Source of the DNA: Rhodobium gokarnense
GTDB taxonomy: Bacteria; Pseudomonadota; Alphaproteobacteria; Rhizobiales; Rhodobiaceae
Length of the DNA stretch: 64,000 nt
Reading direction: 5' to 3'
Assembly (NCBI RefSeq): GCF_025961475.1
Contig: NZ_JAOQNS010000005.1
Coordinates: 124,001 to 188,000, forward strand
Shown: positions 9,286 through 20,072 of the stretch, in pieces
Numbering within the stretch: position 1 is the first letter of the stretch
Layout: the number at the start of each line of letters is the position of its first letter
Notes under the pieces: generated by a model
Told to the model about the DNA's origin: nothing
Database searches by the model: none
The model's input: the letters and a program-made list of their open reading frames with translations, nothing else
Position numbers and translations under genes: made by a program

Positions 9286-9421
9286 TTTTGAGTCCAGACC
9301 TCCTGCACGTTCGGGCGGATGCCCGGCGTGCTTTTGTCTTTTCCCAGACGCGCGATCTCCCCGACACGCGCCAGGCAAACGCCACTACATTTTCCAGGCC
9401 GACGGCCGAGGACGACAGCGC

Positions 9422-10615
9422 ATGAATACCCGACCGGACAAGGATACCTTTTCGGAGGACCGCAGCCGACCCGTGCCCGAGGCGGACGACGCCACGACAC
9501 CTGAGGTGCCGACGACGGACGACGGATCGTCGGAGGCGCCGGCGACAGACGAGCCGTCGGACGGTGCAGCGAAGAAAAAGCGCAGCAGGAAGCCGATCGT
9601 TGCCATCATCCTGCTGGCGGTGCTCGCGGCGGCCGGCACCTACGGCTATCACTGGTGGCAGGTCGGCCGGTTCGTCGAACAGACCGACGACGCCTACATC
9701 AAGGCCGACATCGTCTCGCTGTCGGCCGAGGTCGGCGGACGCATCACCGAAATCCCCGTCAAGGACAACCAGCGGGTCGACATGGGCGACGTGCTGGTGC
9801 GCATCGACGATGCCGATTACCTCTCGGCGCGCGCCTCGTCCGAGGCGAGCCTTGCCGCCGCCGAAGCGGCGATCGCCAACATCGATGCCAGCCGCACCCT
9901 GCAGCTTCGCCAGCTCGATGCGGCCAAGGCCGACCTGGAGACGGCCAAGGCCAATCTCGACCTCGCCGAGACGGAATACGGCCGCGCCGACCGGCTCGCC
10001 AAGACCGGGGCGGCCAGCAAGCAAAATCTCGACCAGGCCGACAACGCGCTGCGCCTGGCCCGCGCCGCGCGCGACAAGGCGACGGCCGCCGTTGCCGCCG
10101 ACGAGCAGCAGCTCAAGGTGCTGGACTGGCAGAAGAAGCAGCGCATCGCCGACCGCGACCGGGCGGACGCATCGCTCAGCCTTGCCGAGACCAATCTGTC
10201 GCGCACCGTCATCCGTGCCCCGCGCGCGGGGCTCGTCGGCAATCGCGGCGTCGACCAGGGCGAATATGTGGCGCCCGGCCAGCGGCTGATGAGCATCGTG
10301 CCGATCGACGACATCTATGTGGTCGCCAATTTCAAGGAGACCCAGGTCCGGCAGTTCCGCGACGGCATGGAGGCGGAGCTGACCTTCGACATGCTTGGCG
10401 GCAAGACCGTTGAGGGCACCATCGACAGCGTGGCGCCGGCGACCGGCTCGGAATTCGCGCTGCTGCCGCCGCAGAACGCGACCGGCAACTTCACCAAGAT
10501 CGTGCAGCGCATCCCGGTCAAGATCCGCCTCAAGGACCTGCCGGAAGAGGGCCTGGCGCTTCGGCCCGGCACCTCCGTCGTCGTCCACGTCAACACCAAG
10601 CCTGCCGACGAATGA
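9422..10615 (+). CDS. HlyD/EmrA-family membrane fusion protein
   Basis: This 397-residue periplasmic adaptor starts with a 55-residue acidic cytoplasmic leader. One membrane helix follows (about residues 58-78), then the typical TDDAYIKADIVSL barrel-sandwich start and a long Ala-rich coiled-coil hairpin (about residues 130-255). The lipoyl-like and barrel segments (RAPRAGLVGNRGV) come last. It pairs with the MFS exporter encoded with a four-base overlap downstream to move hydrophobic compounds out of the cell. The substrate cannot be told from sequence. Confidence 0.88.
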   Translation: MNTRPDKDTFSEDRSRPVPEADDATTPEVPTTDDGSSEAPATDEPSDGAAKKKRSRKPIVAIILLAVLAAAGTYGYHWWQVGRFVEQTDDAYIKADIVSLSAEVGGRITEIPVKDNQRVDMGDVLVRIDDADYLSARASSEASLAAAEAAIANIDASRTLQLRQLDAAKADLETAKANLDLAETEYGRADRLAKTGAASKQNLDQADNALRLARAARDKATAAVAADEQQLKVLDWQKKQRIADRDRADASLSLAETNLSRTVIRAPRAGLVGNRGVDQGEYVAPGQRLMSIVPIDDIYVVANFKETQVRQFRDGMEAELTFDMLGGKTVEGTIDSVAPATGSEFALLPPQNATGNFTKIVQRIPVKIRLKDLPEEGLALRPGTSVVVHVNTKPADE

Positions 10616-12210
10616 CCGCCACTGACGGACCCCGGAAAAGGCAACCGGACGCGGGCGCGCCCGGCGAGGACGGCGCGTTCAAACCGCGCGGCGGCGCCTT
10701 CGGCTTCTTCTTCATGGTGCTCGGCATGTTCATGGCGATCCTGGACATCCAGATCGTCGCCTCGTCGCTGCCCGAGATCCAGGCCGGCGTTTCGGCCTCC
10801 GTCGACCAGATCACCTGGGTGCAGACCGCCTATCTCGTCGCCGAGGTGGTCATGATCCCGCTGTCGGGCTGGCTGGCGCGGGTGATGTCGTCGCGCTGGC
10901 TGTTCAGCGCGTCCGCCGCCGGCTTCACCATCACCAGCGTCATGTGCGCGTTCTCCTGGGACACCTCGTCCCTCATCTTCTTCCGGGCGATCCAGGGGTT
11001 CGTCGGCGGGGCAATGATCCCCACCGTCTTTGCCGCCAACTTCAAGCTCTTCCCGCCGGAGCGGCGCATGGTCGGCACCGTCGTCATCGGGCTGACAGCC
11101 ACCGTCGCGCCGGCCATCGGCCCGACGCTCGGCGGCTACATCACCGAGTTCTACGCCTGGGAATGGCTGTTCCTCGTCAATGTCGTGCCGGGCCTCATCG
11201 TCACCATCGTCGTGCCGCTCGCCATCGACATCGACGAGGCCGAGCCGGGGCTTCTCGGCAAGATCGACATCCTCGGCATCGTGCTCGTCGCCGGCTTCCT
11301 CGGCTCGCTGGAATTCGTCCTCGACGAGGGCCCGCGCGAGGATTGGTTCGAGGACCGCACCATCTTCATCTTCGCCATCGTATCGGCGGCCTCGGCCATC
11401 GGCCTGTTCTGGCGCGAATTGACGGTCGAGCACCCGGTGCTGGAACTCCATGCCTTCACCAACCGCAACTTCACCGTCGGCTGCATCCTCACCTTCGTGC
11501 TCGGCATCTGCCTTTACGGCCAGACCTTCATCCTGCCGCAGGTGCTGTCCCAGGTGCGCGGCTACAACTCGCTGCAGATCGGCGAGGTCATGTTCGTGAC
11601 CGGCGCGGCGATGTTCTCAACGGCGCCGATCGCGGGGCGGCTGACCAACAGCGTCGATCCGCGCAAGCTCCTCGTCGTCGGCTTTCTCGTCGTCGCCACC
11701 GGGCTCTACCTCAATTCGCTCATGAACACGGAAGTGGCATTCTGGGACCTGTTCCTGCCGCAAGCCGTGCGCGGCATCGGACTGATCCTGTGCATCGTGC
11801 CGATCACGGCTGCGGCGCTCGGCACCCTGCCGACGAACCTCGTCAGCGGCGGCAGCGGGCTCTTCAACCTGTTCCGGAATATGGGCGGCGCCGTCGGGCT
11901 CGCCATGATCAACACCATGTGGGACGGCCGCTACGACCGGCATTACTGGTGGATCACGGAAAAGCTGTCGGACACCAACGCCGTCGCCGTGGAGCACCTC
12001 AACGACATCGAGCGGGCGCTGTCGGCCAATCCCGCCGTCGGCGATCCGTCGCTCGCCGCTTATCAGACGCTGACGCAGGAAGTCTCCCTGCAGGCCAACA
12101 TCATGGCCTGGGACGACGTCTTCTTCATGATCGCCGTCGCCTTCATCGTCGCCATGCCGCTGATCTTCCTGCTCGCCAAGCCGAAGCCCGGCGAAGTGTC
12201 GGCGCATTAG
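10612..12210 (+). CDS. DHA2-type MFS multidrug exporter (EmrB-like)
   Basis: The 532-residue protein has 14 predicted membrane helices. It begins with the family segment [25 protein letters not shown] and carries motif C-like [10 protein letters not shown]. It is the transporter of an EmrAB-type pump, coupled to the upstream adaptor by an ATGA overlap. Its stop overlaps the panC stop on the opposite strand by four bases, so the two operons converge without spacer or terminator. Confidence 0.9.
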   Translation: MTATDGPRKRQPDAGAPGEDGAFKPRGGAFGFFFMVLGMFMAILDIQIVASSLPEIQAGVSASVDQITWVQTAYLVAEVVMIPLSGWLARVMSSRWLFSASAAGFTITSVMCAFSWDTSSLIFFRAIQGFVGGAMIPTVFAANFKLFPPERRMVGTVVIGLTATVAPAIGPTLGGYITEFYAWEWLFLVNVVPGLIVTIVVPLAIDIDEAEPGLLGKIDILGIVLVAGFLGSLEFVLDEGPREDWFEDRTIFIFAIVSAASAIGLFWRELTVEHPVLELHAFTNRNFTVGCILTFVLGICLYGQTFILPQVLSQVRGYNSLQIGEVMFVTGAAMFSTAPIAGRLTNSVDPRKLLVVGFLVVATGLYLNSLMNTEVAFWDLFLPQAVRGIGLILCIVPITAAALGTLPTNLVSGGSGLFNLFRNMGGAVGLAMINTMWDGRYDRHYWWITEKLSDTNAVAVEHLNDIERALSANPAVGDPSLAAYQTLTQEVSLQANIMAWDDVFFMIAVAFIVAMPLIFLLAKPKPGEVSAH

Positions 12211-13058
12211 TTGGGCACGACCTTCACATTGTCGATGAGGCGCGTGTTGCCGAGCCAGGCCGCAACGAGGAGCCGGGCCGGACGATCGGCCACCGACAGC
12301 GGCGACAGGTCGGCCTCGGCGCGAAGTTCCAGATATTCCACCTCGGAAAACCCTGCCGCGACGATGGCAGCCTTTGCGATCTCCAAGGTCGGAGCAAGGT
12401 CCGCGCCGCCTTCCAGCGCATGCGCGGCCGCCCGCAGCGCCTCGGCGAGCTTCGGGGCGATGGCCCGCTCGTCCGGCGTCAGGTGGACATTGCGCGAGGA
12501 GATCGCCAGGCCATCCGCCTCACGCACCGTCGGGCAGCCGACGACCTCGATCGCGATGTCGAGGTCGCGGGCGAGCCGGCGCACCACGTGGAGCTGCTGG
12601 AAATCCTTCTCGCCAAAAAAGGCGAAATCGGCGCCGGTCTGCAGGAAGAGCTTGGCGACGACGGTCGCGACGCCGTCGAAGTGGCCGGGCCGGAACGCGC
12701 CGCAGAGGCCCTCGCTGACCTGTCCCACCGTCACGGTCGTGGAAAATCCCTGCGGGTAGACCTCTTCCGGCTCCGGGCAATAGAGCATGTGGGCGCCGAG
12801 CGGGGCGAGCTTTGCCGCATCGTCGGCTTCTGTCCGCGGATAGGAGGCGTAGTCGTCCGGGTTGTTAAACTGCTTGGGATTGACGAAGAGCGTGACGATG
12901 ACCCGTTCGGCGCGCTCAAGCGCGGCGCGCACGAGGCTGAGATGGCCTTCGTGGAGCGCGCCCATGGTCGGCACCACGGCGACCTTGTGGCCAGCCCTGC
13001 GCCAGCCGGCGACGGTCTCGCGCAGTTCGGCCCGGGTGCGGACGATGGCAACGCTCAT
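12207..13058 (-). CDS. panC: pantothenate synthetase
   Basis: This 283-residue enzyme joins pantoate and beta-alanine using ATP. It has the HIGH-type nucleotide motif in [12 protein letters not shown], the FVNPKQF segment and GEKDFQQ, all diagnostic. It follows panB with a four-base overlap, giving a compact panBC operon for the pantothenate part of coenzyme A synthesis. The location between the efflux pump and a transporter gene shows no functional link to the photosynthesis genes. Confidence 0.96.
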   Translation of the reverse strand: MSVAIVRTRAELRETVAGWRRAGHKVAVVPTMGALHEGHLSLVRAALERAERVIVTLFVNPKQFNNPDDYASYPRTEADDAAKLAPLGAHMLYCPEPEEVYPQGFSTTVTVGQVSEGLCGAFRPGHFDGVATVVAKLFLQTGADFAFFGEKDFQQLHVVRRLARDLDIAIEVVGCPTVREADGLAISSRNVHLTPDERAIAPKLAEALRAAAHALEGGADLAPTLEIAKAAIVAAGFSEVEYLELRAEADLSPLSVADRPARLLVAAWLGNTRLIDNVKVVPN

Positions 13059-13900
13059 TTTGCGCCCGCTCCGGCCTTCGCTTTCGGCTTGTCCGCGAAG
13101 ACGTGCTCTGGCGCCGGGAAGCGGCGGGCCCGCACGTCGTCCGCGTAGGCCGCGACAGCGCCTTGCGCCGCCTCGCCGAGTTCCGCATAGCGCTTGACGA
13201 ATTTCGGGCGGAAGTCGGTGAACAGGCCGAGCATGTCGTCGACGACGAGGATCTGGCCATCGCAGGCCGGCGAGGCGCCGATGCCGATGGTCGGGATGGC
13301 GATCTCCTCGGTGATCCGGCGGGCAAGCGATTCGGGGATCTTTTCGATCACCACGGAAAAGGCGCCGGCCTCGGCGATGGCGCGGGCGTCCTCCAGGATG
13401 CGCTCCGCGGCCGCGCCCCGCCCTTGCACCGTGTAGCCACCGAAGGCGTTCACCGCCTGGGGCGTCAGGCCGATATGGGCCATCACCGGGATGCCGCGGG
13501 CAACGAGGAAGCGGATGGTCTCTGCCATGGCGACGCCGCCTTCCAGCTTCACCGCCGCGCAGCCGGTCTCGGTCATCACGCGGGCGGCGCTGCGGAACGC
13601 CTGCGCGGGACTTTCCTCATAGCTGCCGAACGGAAGGTCGACGACCATGAGGGCGTGCTCCACGCCGCGGCGCACGGCCTTGCCGTGCAGGATCATCATC
13701 TCCAGCGTCACGCCGAGGGTCGAGGGCAGGCCGTGCAGCACCATGCCGAGGCTATCGCCGACCAGCACCACGTCGCAATGGGGATCGACCAGCCGGGCGA
13801 CCGGCGTCGTGTAGGCGGTCAGGCAGACCAGCGGGTCCTTGCCCTTGCGCGCGGCGATGTCCGGCAGCGCCAGGGCCGTGGCGCGTCCAGTCGCGCTCAT
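13055..13900 (-). CDS. panB: 3-methyl-2-oxobutanoate hydroxymethyltransferase
   Basis: PanB makes ketopantoate, the step before PanE and PanC. The 281-residue product shows [11 protein letters not shown] (metal-binding Asp), KLEGG and [15 protein letters not shown] moved the start from the longest frame to the ATG at 13900. It has a near-ideal ribosome site (GGGAGGTGAT, 5 bases away), and the 27 upstream residues are not family sequence. It overlaps panC by four bases. Confidence 0.96.
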   Translation of the reverse strand: MSATGRATALALPDIAARKGKDPLVCLTAYTTPVARLVDPHCDVVLVGDSLGMVLHGLPSTLGVTLEMMILHGKAVRRGVEHALMVVDLPFGSYEESPAQAFRSAARVMTETGCAAVKLEGGVAMAETIRFLVARGIPVMAHIGLTPQAVNAFGGYTVQGRGAAAERILEDARAIAEAGAFSVVIEKIPESLARRITEEIAIPTIGIGASPACDGQILVVDDMLGLFTDFRPKFVKRYAELGEAAQGAVAAYADDVRARRFPAPEHVFADKPKAKAGAGAK

Positions 13901-14073
13901 TGTTATCACCTCCCGGGGATAGGCGTTCTCAGTCGGGCCCCGTGTTTCGCACAGGATTGTGCAGGTGCGAAGGAAAAACATGGCCGCAGGCGACCGGCGT
14001 GCGATTTCGACCGTATGCCGGCGAGTTCATTTCGCCGCCCGCGCCTTTGTGGCATTCCGTCGCGTCGCCCCCC

Positions 14074-14955
14074 TCAGGCCTCTTTTTCCAGCGCCAGCGG
14101 GTCTTCTTCGGCGAGCGTCTTGCGGCCGATGGCGATGACGGCAACGACCGAGAGGTTCATGGCGATCGCGTAGATGATCGCCGGCACCGACAAGAGCGGC
14201 GTCTGCAGGAGCACGAAGGCGATGAACATGGCGAGCGCCACGTTCTGCAGGCCGCACTCCACGGCAATGGCGATCGCCCGGCGGGCCTGGAGCCTCAGGA
14301 GCGCGGCAAGGCCGAAGCCGAGGCCAATGGCCAGGACGTTGAGGGCAATGACGGCCGGACCAACCTCGGCCCAGTAGGTGCTGATCGAATCGCGTTCGAC
14401 CCAGAAGGTCCAGGCGACAATGAGGGCAAAGATCAGCGTCGCCAGACGCCGGGCAAGGCCGAGATTGCGGCGCACGAAGCCCGGTGCCCTGGCGCGGATC
14501 GTCATGCCGATGACGAGCGGCAGCGCGGTGACGACGACGATCGAGCCGATGGTGCGGCCGAGCGGCATGGAGATCGTCTCCGCGGTGCCGAGGAAATACG
14601 CAAGGCCGAAGCCGACGACCAGCGGCACGGTGATCAGCGACAGGGCGCTGGTCACCGCCGTCATGGCGATCGACAGGGCGACGTCGCCGCGGGCCAGCAT
14701 GGTCAGGAAGTTGGACGTGACGCCGCCCGGCGAGGCGGCGAGAATCACCAGCCCGACCGCCATTTCCGGCGACAGGCCGAGACCGTGGGCGATGCCGAAG
14801 GCGATCAGCGGCAGCCCCAGGATCTGGGCGGCGAGGCCGAAGACCAGCGCCCGCTTGCCGTCGGCGAGACGGGCGAAGTCGATCGGTCGCATGCCGAGCC
14901 CGACGACGGTCATGATGACGAAGAGGCCGGCGGGCAGGAGAATGTTGGCGGTCAT
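14074..14955 (-). CDS. BASS-family sodium-dependent (bile acid:sodium symporter-type) transporter
   Basis: This 293-residue membrane protein has about nine or ten helices and the BASS signature region with ASPGGVTSNFLT and the later VECGLQNVALA crossover segment. Members take up organic anions such as pyruvate, pantoate-like acids or bile acids with sodium. The neighbour panBC makes a pantothenate-related substrate possible, but this is conjecture. The gene is 173 bases upstream of panB on the same strand and may be independent. A GGGGAAA ribosome site precedes the ATG. Confidence 0.8.
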   Translation of the reverse strand: MTANILLPAGLFVIMTVVGLGMRPIDFARLADGKRALVFGLAAQILGLPLIAFGIAHGLGLSPEMAVGLVILAASPGGVTSNFLTMLARGDVALSIAMTAVTSALSLITVPLVVGFGLAYFLGTAETISMPLGRTIGSIVVVTALPLVIGMTIRARAPGFVRRNLGLARRLATLIFALIVAWTFWVERDSISTYWAEVGPAVIALNVLAIGLGFGLAALLRLQARRAIAIAVECGLQNVALAMFIAFVLLQTPLLSVPAIIYAIAMNLSVVAVIAIGRKTLAEEDPLALEKEA

Positions 14956-15087
14956 GGCGGATTTCCCCGTCCTTTATGAGCGGCAGATCCCGAAACGCCC
15001 GGGCCTCGGCCTTTCGCACAGACCGTCCCGGGCCGCAAGATTGCCGCCTTTACAGCCCTCTTGCAGCACCGGTTCGACGGCCTGGCA

Positions 15088-15101
15088 TTGACAGCGCGCA
15101 A
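15088..15101. promoter_or_regulatory. weak Fnr/FixK-like box upstream of bchE
   Basis: TTGACAGCGCGCAA has a TTGAC left half and a CGCAA right half around four bases, about 60 bases before the PpsR box of bchE. bchE is FnrL-dependent in Rhodobacter, so a site is expected, but the right half departs from the usual ATCAA. Confidence 0.25.
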
Positions 15102-15160
15102 CGTAACGCGCCGGCGGGATGCCATAGTGTCACATCGCCCTGTCACACACCGCAAAATAA

Positions 15161-15178
15161 TGTAAAGTCAGATTGACA
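15161..15178. promoter_or_regulatory. PpsR/CrtJ box with embedded -35, bchE promoter
   Basis: TGTAAAGTCAGATTGACA matches TGT-N12-ACA exactly. Its last six bases, TTGACA (15173-15178), form a consensus -35. A TATGTT at 15195-15200 gives a 16-base spacer, so a repressor bound here would cover the polymerase site. A transcript would start near 15207, which supports the downstream bchE start at 15223. Confidence 0.75.
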
Positions 15179-15222
15179 CTATGGGTCGTAATGATATGTT
15201 GACGGCCGTGGGAGTGAAGCCA

Positions 15223-16902
15223 ATGCGAATTGTTCTTGTCCACCCGAACTATCAGTCCGGCGGCGCGGAAATCGCGGGCAGATGGCCCCCGGCCTGGGCG
15301 GCCTATCTTGCCGGATCGCTGAAGAAAGCGGGTTACACAGATCTGCACTTCATCGACGCCATGACCGACAACATCGGCGAGGAAGAACTCGGCCGCATGC
15401 TGGAAGAGCTGCAGCCGGATCTCGTCGGCGTCACGTCGATCACCCCGTCGATCTACGCGGCCGAAGGCGTCATGGAAGTGGCGCTGAGGAAATGCCCGAA
15501 CGCGGTTCGGTGCATCGGCGGCGTCCATGCCACCTTCATGTTCAAGCAGGTGCTCTCCGAGGCGCCGTGGATCGACGTGGTCGTGCGCGGCGAAGGCGAG
15601 GAGATCATCGTCGAGCTTGCCGACGCCATCCGGGATGGCCGCTGGCCGGCCGAGCGGGACAAGATCCTCGGCATCGCCTATCGCGACGGCGAGACGATCA
15701 CCGCGACGGCCGCCGCGCCGACGATCAAGGACCTCGATGCTATCGAGCCGGACTGGTCGATCCTGGAGTGGGAAAAATACATCTACGAGCCGCTGAACAC
15801 CCGCGTCGCGATCCCCAACATGGCGCGCGGCTGCCCGTTCACCTGCTCGTTCTGCTCGCAGTGGAAGTTCTGGCGCGACTATCGCATCCGCGACCCCAAG
15901 AAGGTGGTCGACGAGATCGAGAACCTCGTCAACAACCACAAGGTCGGCTTCTTCATCCTCGCCGACGAGGAACCGACCATCAACCGCAAGAAGTTCATCG
16001 CGTTCTGCGAGGAACTGATCGCGCGCGACCTGCCGAAGCGGATCCAGTGGGGCATCAACACCCGCGTCACCGACATCCTGCGCGACGAGGAGTACCTCGC
16101 CTTCTACCGCAAGGCCGGCCTCGTCCATGTCAGCCTCGGCACGGAGGCAGCCGCCCAGCTCAAGCTCGACCTGTTCCACAAGGAGACCAAGGTCGAGGAC
16201 AACAAGCGGGCGATCGAGCTGCTGCGCAAGGCCGACATCTTCACCGAAGCCCAGTTCATCGTCGGCCTTGAGAACGAGACCGCCGAGACGCTGGAAGAAA
16301 CCTACCAGATGGCCAAGGACTGGGATCCGGACCTCGCCAACTGGTCGATGTACACGCCCTGGCCGTTCTCGTCGCTGTTCCACGAACTCGGCGACAAGGT
16401 CGAGGTGTTCGACTTCTCCAAGTACAACTTCGTCACGCCGATCATGAAACCGGCAGCCATGGACCGGGCCGAACTGCTCGACCGGGTCATGAGCAACTAC
16501 CGCCGCTTCTACATCCGCAAGGCGTTGTTCCACTATCCCTGGCGCGGCATCGGCTACCGGCGCCGGTATCTGCTCGGCTGCCTGAAGGCCTTCCTGAAGG
16601 CCGGCTTCCAGCGCAAATTCTACGACCTCGGCCGGGTCAACTATTGGGGCCCGCAGTCGAAGAAGGGCGTCGACTTCCAGTTCGACCAGACGCGGGGCAT
16701 CGCCCAGGCGCAAGAGGAGGATTGGGAGGCCGCGGCCGATCGCGCCGCCAGGGCCCGTGCCAAGCGCATGGACGCCATGGCGTGCGGTGGCGGCGACGAG
16801 CAGCTATCGGACGAAGAGCTGTACACGGCGGAGGAACTTGCAGCCCGGCGGGCGGCAAAGGCCAAAGACGCCGCCGACCAGGGGTCCGTTGCCGCCGAGT
16901 AG
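15223..16902 (+). CDS. bchE: oxygen-independent Mg-protoporphyrin IX monomethyl ester cyclase
   Basis: BchE forms ring E of bacteriochlorophyll without oxygen, using cobalamin and radical SAM chemistry. The 559-residue product has the N-terminal B12-binding region ([16 protein letters not shown] start) and the radical-SAM cluster C204-PFT-C208-SF-C211. The start at 15223 has a GGGAGTGA ribosome site and matches the family N-terminus; ATGs at 15181 and 15196 are upstream. It heads an operon with bchJ and the cytochrome bc1 genes and is PpsR-boxed. An oxygen-dependent cyclase, AcsF, is also encoded in the window. Confidence 0.97.
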   Translation: MRIVLVHPNYQSGGAEIAGRWPPAWAAYLAGSLKKAGYTDLHFIDAMTDNIGEEELGRMLEELQPDLVGVTSITPSIYAAEGVMEVALRKCPNAVRCIGGVHATFMFKQVLSEAPWIDVVVRGEGEEIIVELADAIRDGRWPAERDKILGIAYRDGETITATAAAPTIKDLDAIEPDWSILEWEKYIYEPLNTRVAIPNMARGCPFTCSFCSQWKFWRDYRIRDPKKVVDEIENLVNNHKVGFFILADEEPTINRKKFIAFCEELIARDLPKRIQWGINTRVTDILRDEEYLAFYRKAGLVHVSLGTEAAAQLKLDLFHKETKVEDNKRAIELLRKADIFTEAQFIVGLENETAETLEETYQMAKDWDPDLANWSMYTPWPFSSLFHELGDKVEVFDFSKYNFVTPIMKPAAMDRAELLDRVMSNYRRFYIRKALFHYPWRGIGYRRRYLLGCLKAFLKAGFQRKFYDLGRVNYWGPQSKKGVDFQFDQTRGIAQAQEEDWEAAADRAARARAKRMDAMACGGGDEQLSDEELYTAEELAARRAAKAKDAADQGSVAAE

Positions 16903-16911
16903 AGCGCGGCC

Positions 16912-17568
16912 ATGTCGTACGATTGCGTCCAGGAACACCAAGACGGGCTGGCGACGGCGGAGATGTCCGCCACGCCGGCCCGTGTCGGTCCCAACGCCGT
17001 CATTCAGCTTGCCATCGTGCTGCAGCTCCGCCTCGGCGAGGCGCGGGCTAGGGCCGTCTTTGCGCGCGCCGGCTTTGCGCCGATGCTGGACGACCTGCCG
17101 GACGAGATGGTCGACGAGCGCATTCCGGCCGCGCTTTTCTCCGCGCTCTTTGCCGAACTGGATGGCGAAACCGCCGCCTCGGTCGCCGAGGAGGCGGGCC
17201 TTGCCACCGCCGACTACATCATGGCCAACCGCATCCCCGGTTTCGCCCGCACCCTCCTCAAGCTTCTTCCGGGCCCGCTCGCAGCGCCGCTGCTGACGAA
17301 GGCGATTGCGCAGCATTCCTGGACCTTTGCCGGCTCCGGCGCGTTCAGCGCCACGCCCGGCTCTCCCATCGTGGTGGAGATCGCCGACAACCCGCTCGCA
17401 ATGCCCGGCTGTGCCTGGCACCGGGCGGTGTTCGAGCGGCTCTACCGCAATCTCGTTTCACGGCGCACCACCGTCACGCACACCTCCTGCTGCCATGACG
17501 GGGCGCCGGCCTGCCGTTTCACCATCGACATATCCGGCGGGGGCCCTTCCCGGGCGTCCGCCTCCTGA
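16912..17568 (+). CDS. bchJ: BchJ, V4R-domain bacteriochlorophyll synthesis protein
   Basis: This 218-residue protein carries the 4-vinyl-reductase-type (V4R) domain near its C-terminus, with the typical [18 protein letters not shown] and [14 protein letters not shown] stretch. BchJ was first called an 8-vinyl reductase; later work suggests it helps channel or bind the porphyrin substrate. It lies nine bases after bchE, as in Rhodobacter, and its stop is 28 bases before the cytochrome b start. Confidence 0.9.
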   Translation: MSYDCVQEHQDGLATAEMSATPARVGPNAVIQLAIVLQLRLGEARARAVFARAGFAPMLDDLPDEMVDERIPAALFSALFAELDGETAASVAEEAGLATADYIMANRIPGFARTLLKLLPGPLAAPLLTKAIAQHSWTFAGSGAFSATPGSPIVVEIADNPLAMPGCAWHRAVFERLYRNLVSRRTTVTHTSCCHDGAPACRFTIDISGGGPSRASAS

Positions 17569-17596
17569 TCCGCCAATCCCTCGAGAGGATGGATTG

Positions 17597-19120
17597 ATGC
17601 TTGAAATAGAAAAATACCATCCGAAGAGCCGTCTCGGCCGCTGGGTCCAGTCACGCCTGCCCGTGATCAGCCTGGTGAAAGAGCAGTTCATCGACTTTCC
17701 GACGCCGAAGAACCTGAACTACTGGTGGACCTTCGGCATGATCCTGACGGTGATGCTGGTGGTCCAGCTCCTCACCGGCATCGTGCTGGCCATGCACTAC
17801 ACGCCGCATGAGAAGATGGCGTTCGATTCCATCGAGCACATCATGCGCGACGTGAATTTCGGCTGGCTGATCCGCTACATGCACGCCAACGGCGCGTCGT
17901 TCTTCTTCCTCGCCGTCTATGTGCACATCTTCCGCGGTCTCTATTACGGCTCCTACCGGGCGCCGCGCGAGGTGCTGTGGATCCTCGGCGTCCTGATCTA
18001 CCTCGTGATGATGACGACGGGCTTCACCGGCTACGTGCTGCCCTGGGGCCAGATGAGCTTCTGGGCCGCCACCGTCATCACCAGCATGTTCTCGGCCGTG
18101 CCGGAATTCGGCGAGCCGATCGTGCAGTGGCTGTGGGGCGGCTTCTCGGTCGGCAACCCGACCCTGCAGCGGTTCTATTCGCTGCACTACCTGTTGCCCT
18201 TCATCATCGCCGCGATCGTGCTCCTGCACGTCTGGGCGCTGCACTATGTCGGCTCCAACAACCCGGCCGGCATCGAGCCCAAGACCAAGCAGGACACCGT
18301 GCCCTTCACGCCCCATGTGACGATGAAGGACCTCTACGCCGCGGTCGTGTTCCTGGTGCTGTTCTCCTGGTTCCTGTTCTTCCAGCCGAACTATCTCGGC
18401 CACCCGGACAACTACATCCCGGCCGATCCGCTGGTCACCCCGCAGCACATCGTGCCGGAATGGTACTACCTGCCGTTCTACGCCATGCTTCGGGCCGTGC
18501 CTGACAAGCTCGGCGGCGTCCTCGTCATGTTCGCCTCGATCATCGTCCTCTTCTTCGTGCCCTGGCTCGACCCGTGCAAGGCGAAGTCGACGCGCTACCG
18601 GCCGATCTACCGGTTCTTCTTCTGGGTGCTGGTCGCCGACTGCATCTTCCTCGGCTGGCTCGGCTCCAAGCCGGCGGAAGGCGCCTATGTCGCCCTGGCC
18701 CAGTACGGCACCGCCTACTACTTCATCCACTTCATCATCCTGTTGCCGATCCTCGGCCTGATCGAGCGGCCGAAGAACCTGCCGCCGACGATCTCGGCCG
18801 CCGTCCTTGAGGACATCGCCGACCGCGAGAAGAAGGACGAAGCGCGCAAGAAGAAGAAGGAAGCCCAGGCGGCCAAGAAGAAGGCCGACGCGGCGAAGAA
18901 GAAGGCCGCCGAGGAGGAAGCCGCCAGGAAGAAGGCGGCGGACGAGGCCGCCAAGAAGGAGGCCGCCGCCAAACCGGCCGAAGCCGCGAAACCGGCTGAT
19001 CCGGCAAAGCCAACTGACGCCGCCAAGCCCGCGGAGGCCGAAAAGCCGACGGACGCGGCGAAACCTGGCGATGCCAAACCGGGCGATGCCGAAAAACCCA
19101 CGCCGAAGAAGGAGGGCTGA
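17597..19120 (+). CDS. petB: cytochrome b of the bc1 complex with an unusual C-terminal tail
   Basis: This is the membrane quinol-oxidising core of bc1. The two heme-binding His pairs (each spaced 14 residues apart, in RYMHANG...VHIF and SLHYLL...LLHVW) and the PEWYYLPF quinol-site motif are present. The product is 507 residues from the ATG at 17597 (GAGAGGA ribosome site); the longer open frame is not homologous. Residues 411-507 form a Lys/Ala/Glu then Ala-Lys-Pro repeat tail absent from ordinary family members. No Rieske gene precedes it; it follows bchEJ instead. Confidence 0.95.
   Translation: MLEIEKYHPKSRLGRWVQSRLPVISLVKEQFIDFPTPKNLNYWWTFGMILTVMLVVQLLTGIVLAMHYTPHEKMAFDSIEHIMRDVNFGWLIRYMHANGASFFFLAVYVHIFRGLYYGSYRAPREVLWILGVLIYLVMMTTGFTGYVLPWGQMSFWAATVITSMFSAVPEFGEPIVQWLWGGFSVGNPTLQRFYSLHYLLPFIIAAIVLLHVWALHYVGSNNPAGIEPKTKQDTVPFTPHVTMKDLYAAVVFLVLFSWFLFFQPNYLGHPDNYIPADPLVTPQHIVPEWYYLPFYAMLRAVPDKLGGVLVMFASIIVLFFVPWLDPCKAKSTRYRPIYRFFFWVLVADCIFLGWLGSKPAEGAYVALAQYGTAYYFIHFIILLPILGLIERPKNLPPTISAAVLEDIADREKKDEARKKKKEAQAAKKKADAAKKKAAEEEAARKKAADEAAKKEAAAKPAEAAKPADPAKPTDAAKPAEAEKPTDAAKPGDAKPGDAEKPTPKKEG
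18827..19117 (+). repeat. low-complexity Lys/Ala/Pro repeat coding the cytochrome b tail
   Basis: This stretch codes for 97 residues made of [11 protein letters not shown]-like blocks, then imperfect repeats such as [20 protein letters not shown]. It would form a charged helix followed by an extended, proline-spaced arm after the last membrane helix. The DNA is a run of aag, gcc and ccg codons, so copy-number slippage is plausible. Confidence 0.85.
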
Positions 19121-19123
19121 ACG

Positions 19124-20047
19124 ATGTCACAGACCATCACCACGGCATCCGTGTCCCGCCGCCTGCTGGGTTTTTCCGCCACCGTTCTGGCCGCTGCCGT
19201 CCTCGCCGTCGGCATCGCCGGCTCGTCTCCGACGAGGGCCTCCGAGGTCGCCTCGCCGTCCGACAACTGGTGGACCTTCAAGGGCCCCTGGGGCTACTAC
19301 GACGACGCCCAGCTGAAGCGCGGCTTCAAGGTGTTCCGGGAGGTCTGCTCGGCCTGCCACAGCATGAAGTACATCGCCTTCCGCAACTTCGCCGATCCGG
19401 GCGGCCTCGGCTTCACCGAGGACGAGGTCAAGGCGCTCGCCGAGGAATACACCGTCAAGGACGGCCCGAACGAGGAAGGCGAGATGTTCGAGCGGCCCGG
19501 CAAGCCGTCTGACCGCTGGCCGTCGCCCTTTGCCAATGACGAAGCGGCGAAATTCGCCAATAACGGCGCGCTGCCGCCGGACTTCTCGCTGCTCGCCAAG
19601 GCGCGCGGCCCGGAGCGCGGCTTTCCGTGGTTCCTCATCGACATGGTCACCACGCACCAGGAATCCGGTCCGGACTACATCTACGCCCTGATGACGGGCT
19701 ACGAGGAGACGCCGGAATGCGGCGCCGACTTCGAGGGCTACTACAACACCGCATTTGCGGTCGGCGGCGTGCCGGAGGGCTGCAAGGAGAACGGCGTCTC
19801 GACCATCCACGGCACCTATATCGCCATGGCACCGCCGCTGTTCGAAGACCTCGTCGAATATGACGACGGCACCCCGCAGACGATCGACCAGTACGCCCGC
19901 GACGTCGCCGCCTTCATGATGTGGGCCGCGGAGCCGAAGCTGGAGGAGCGCAAGCGCATCGGCATCGCCGTCGTGCTCTACCTGATCCTGCTCTCCGGCC
20001 TGCTCTTCCTGGTCAAGAAGCACATCTGGCGCAACGTCGAGCACTGA
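19124..20047 (+). CDS. petC: cytochrome c1 of the bc1 complex
   Basis: The 307-residue product has an export signal (RRLLGF, hydrophobic core, cleavage near TRA-SE). The heme c motif is C-S-A-C-H in VFREVCSACHSMKY, with FADPGGLG and YIAMAPPL (the axial-Met region) downstream, and one C-terminal anchor helix (IAVVLYLILLSGLLFLV). It receives electrons from the Rieske protein and passes them to a soluble cytochrome. It starts three bases after petB and is the last gene before the strong terminator at 20073. Confidence 0.95.
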   Translation: MSQTITTASVSRRLLGFSATVLAAAVLAVGIAGSSPTRASEVASPSDNWWTFKGPWGYYDDAQLKRGFKVFREVCSACHSMKYIAFRNFADPGGLGFTEDEVKALAEEYTVKDGPNEEGEMFERPGKPSDRWPSPFANDEAAKFANNGALPPDFSLLAKARGPERGFPWFLIDMVTTHQESGPDYIYALMTGYEETPECGADFEGYYNTAFAVGGVPEGCKENGVSTIHGTYIAMAPPLFEDLVEYDDGTPQTIDQYARDVAAFMMWAAEPKLEERKRIGIAVVLYLILLSGLLFLVKKHIWRNVEH

Positions 20048-20072
20048 TCGGCGACCGCCCGCTCAAGAACGG

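Noticed and set aside
15128-15147. Second PpsR box upstream of bchE
   Set aside because: TGTCACATCGCCCTGTCACA has a 14-base rather than 12-base interior, so I did not count it as a site.
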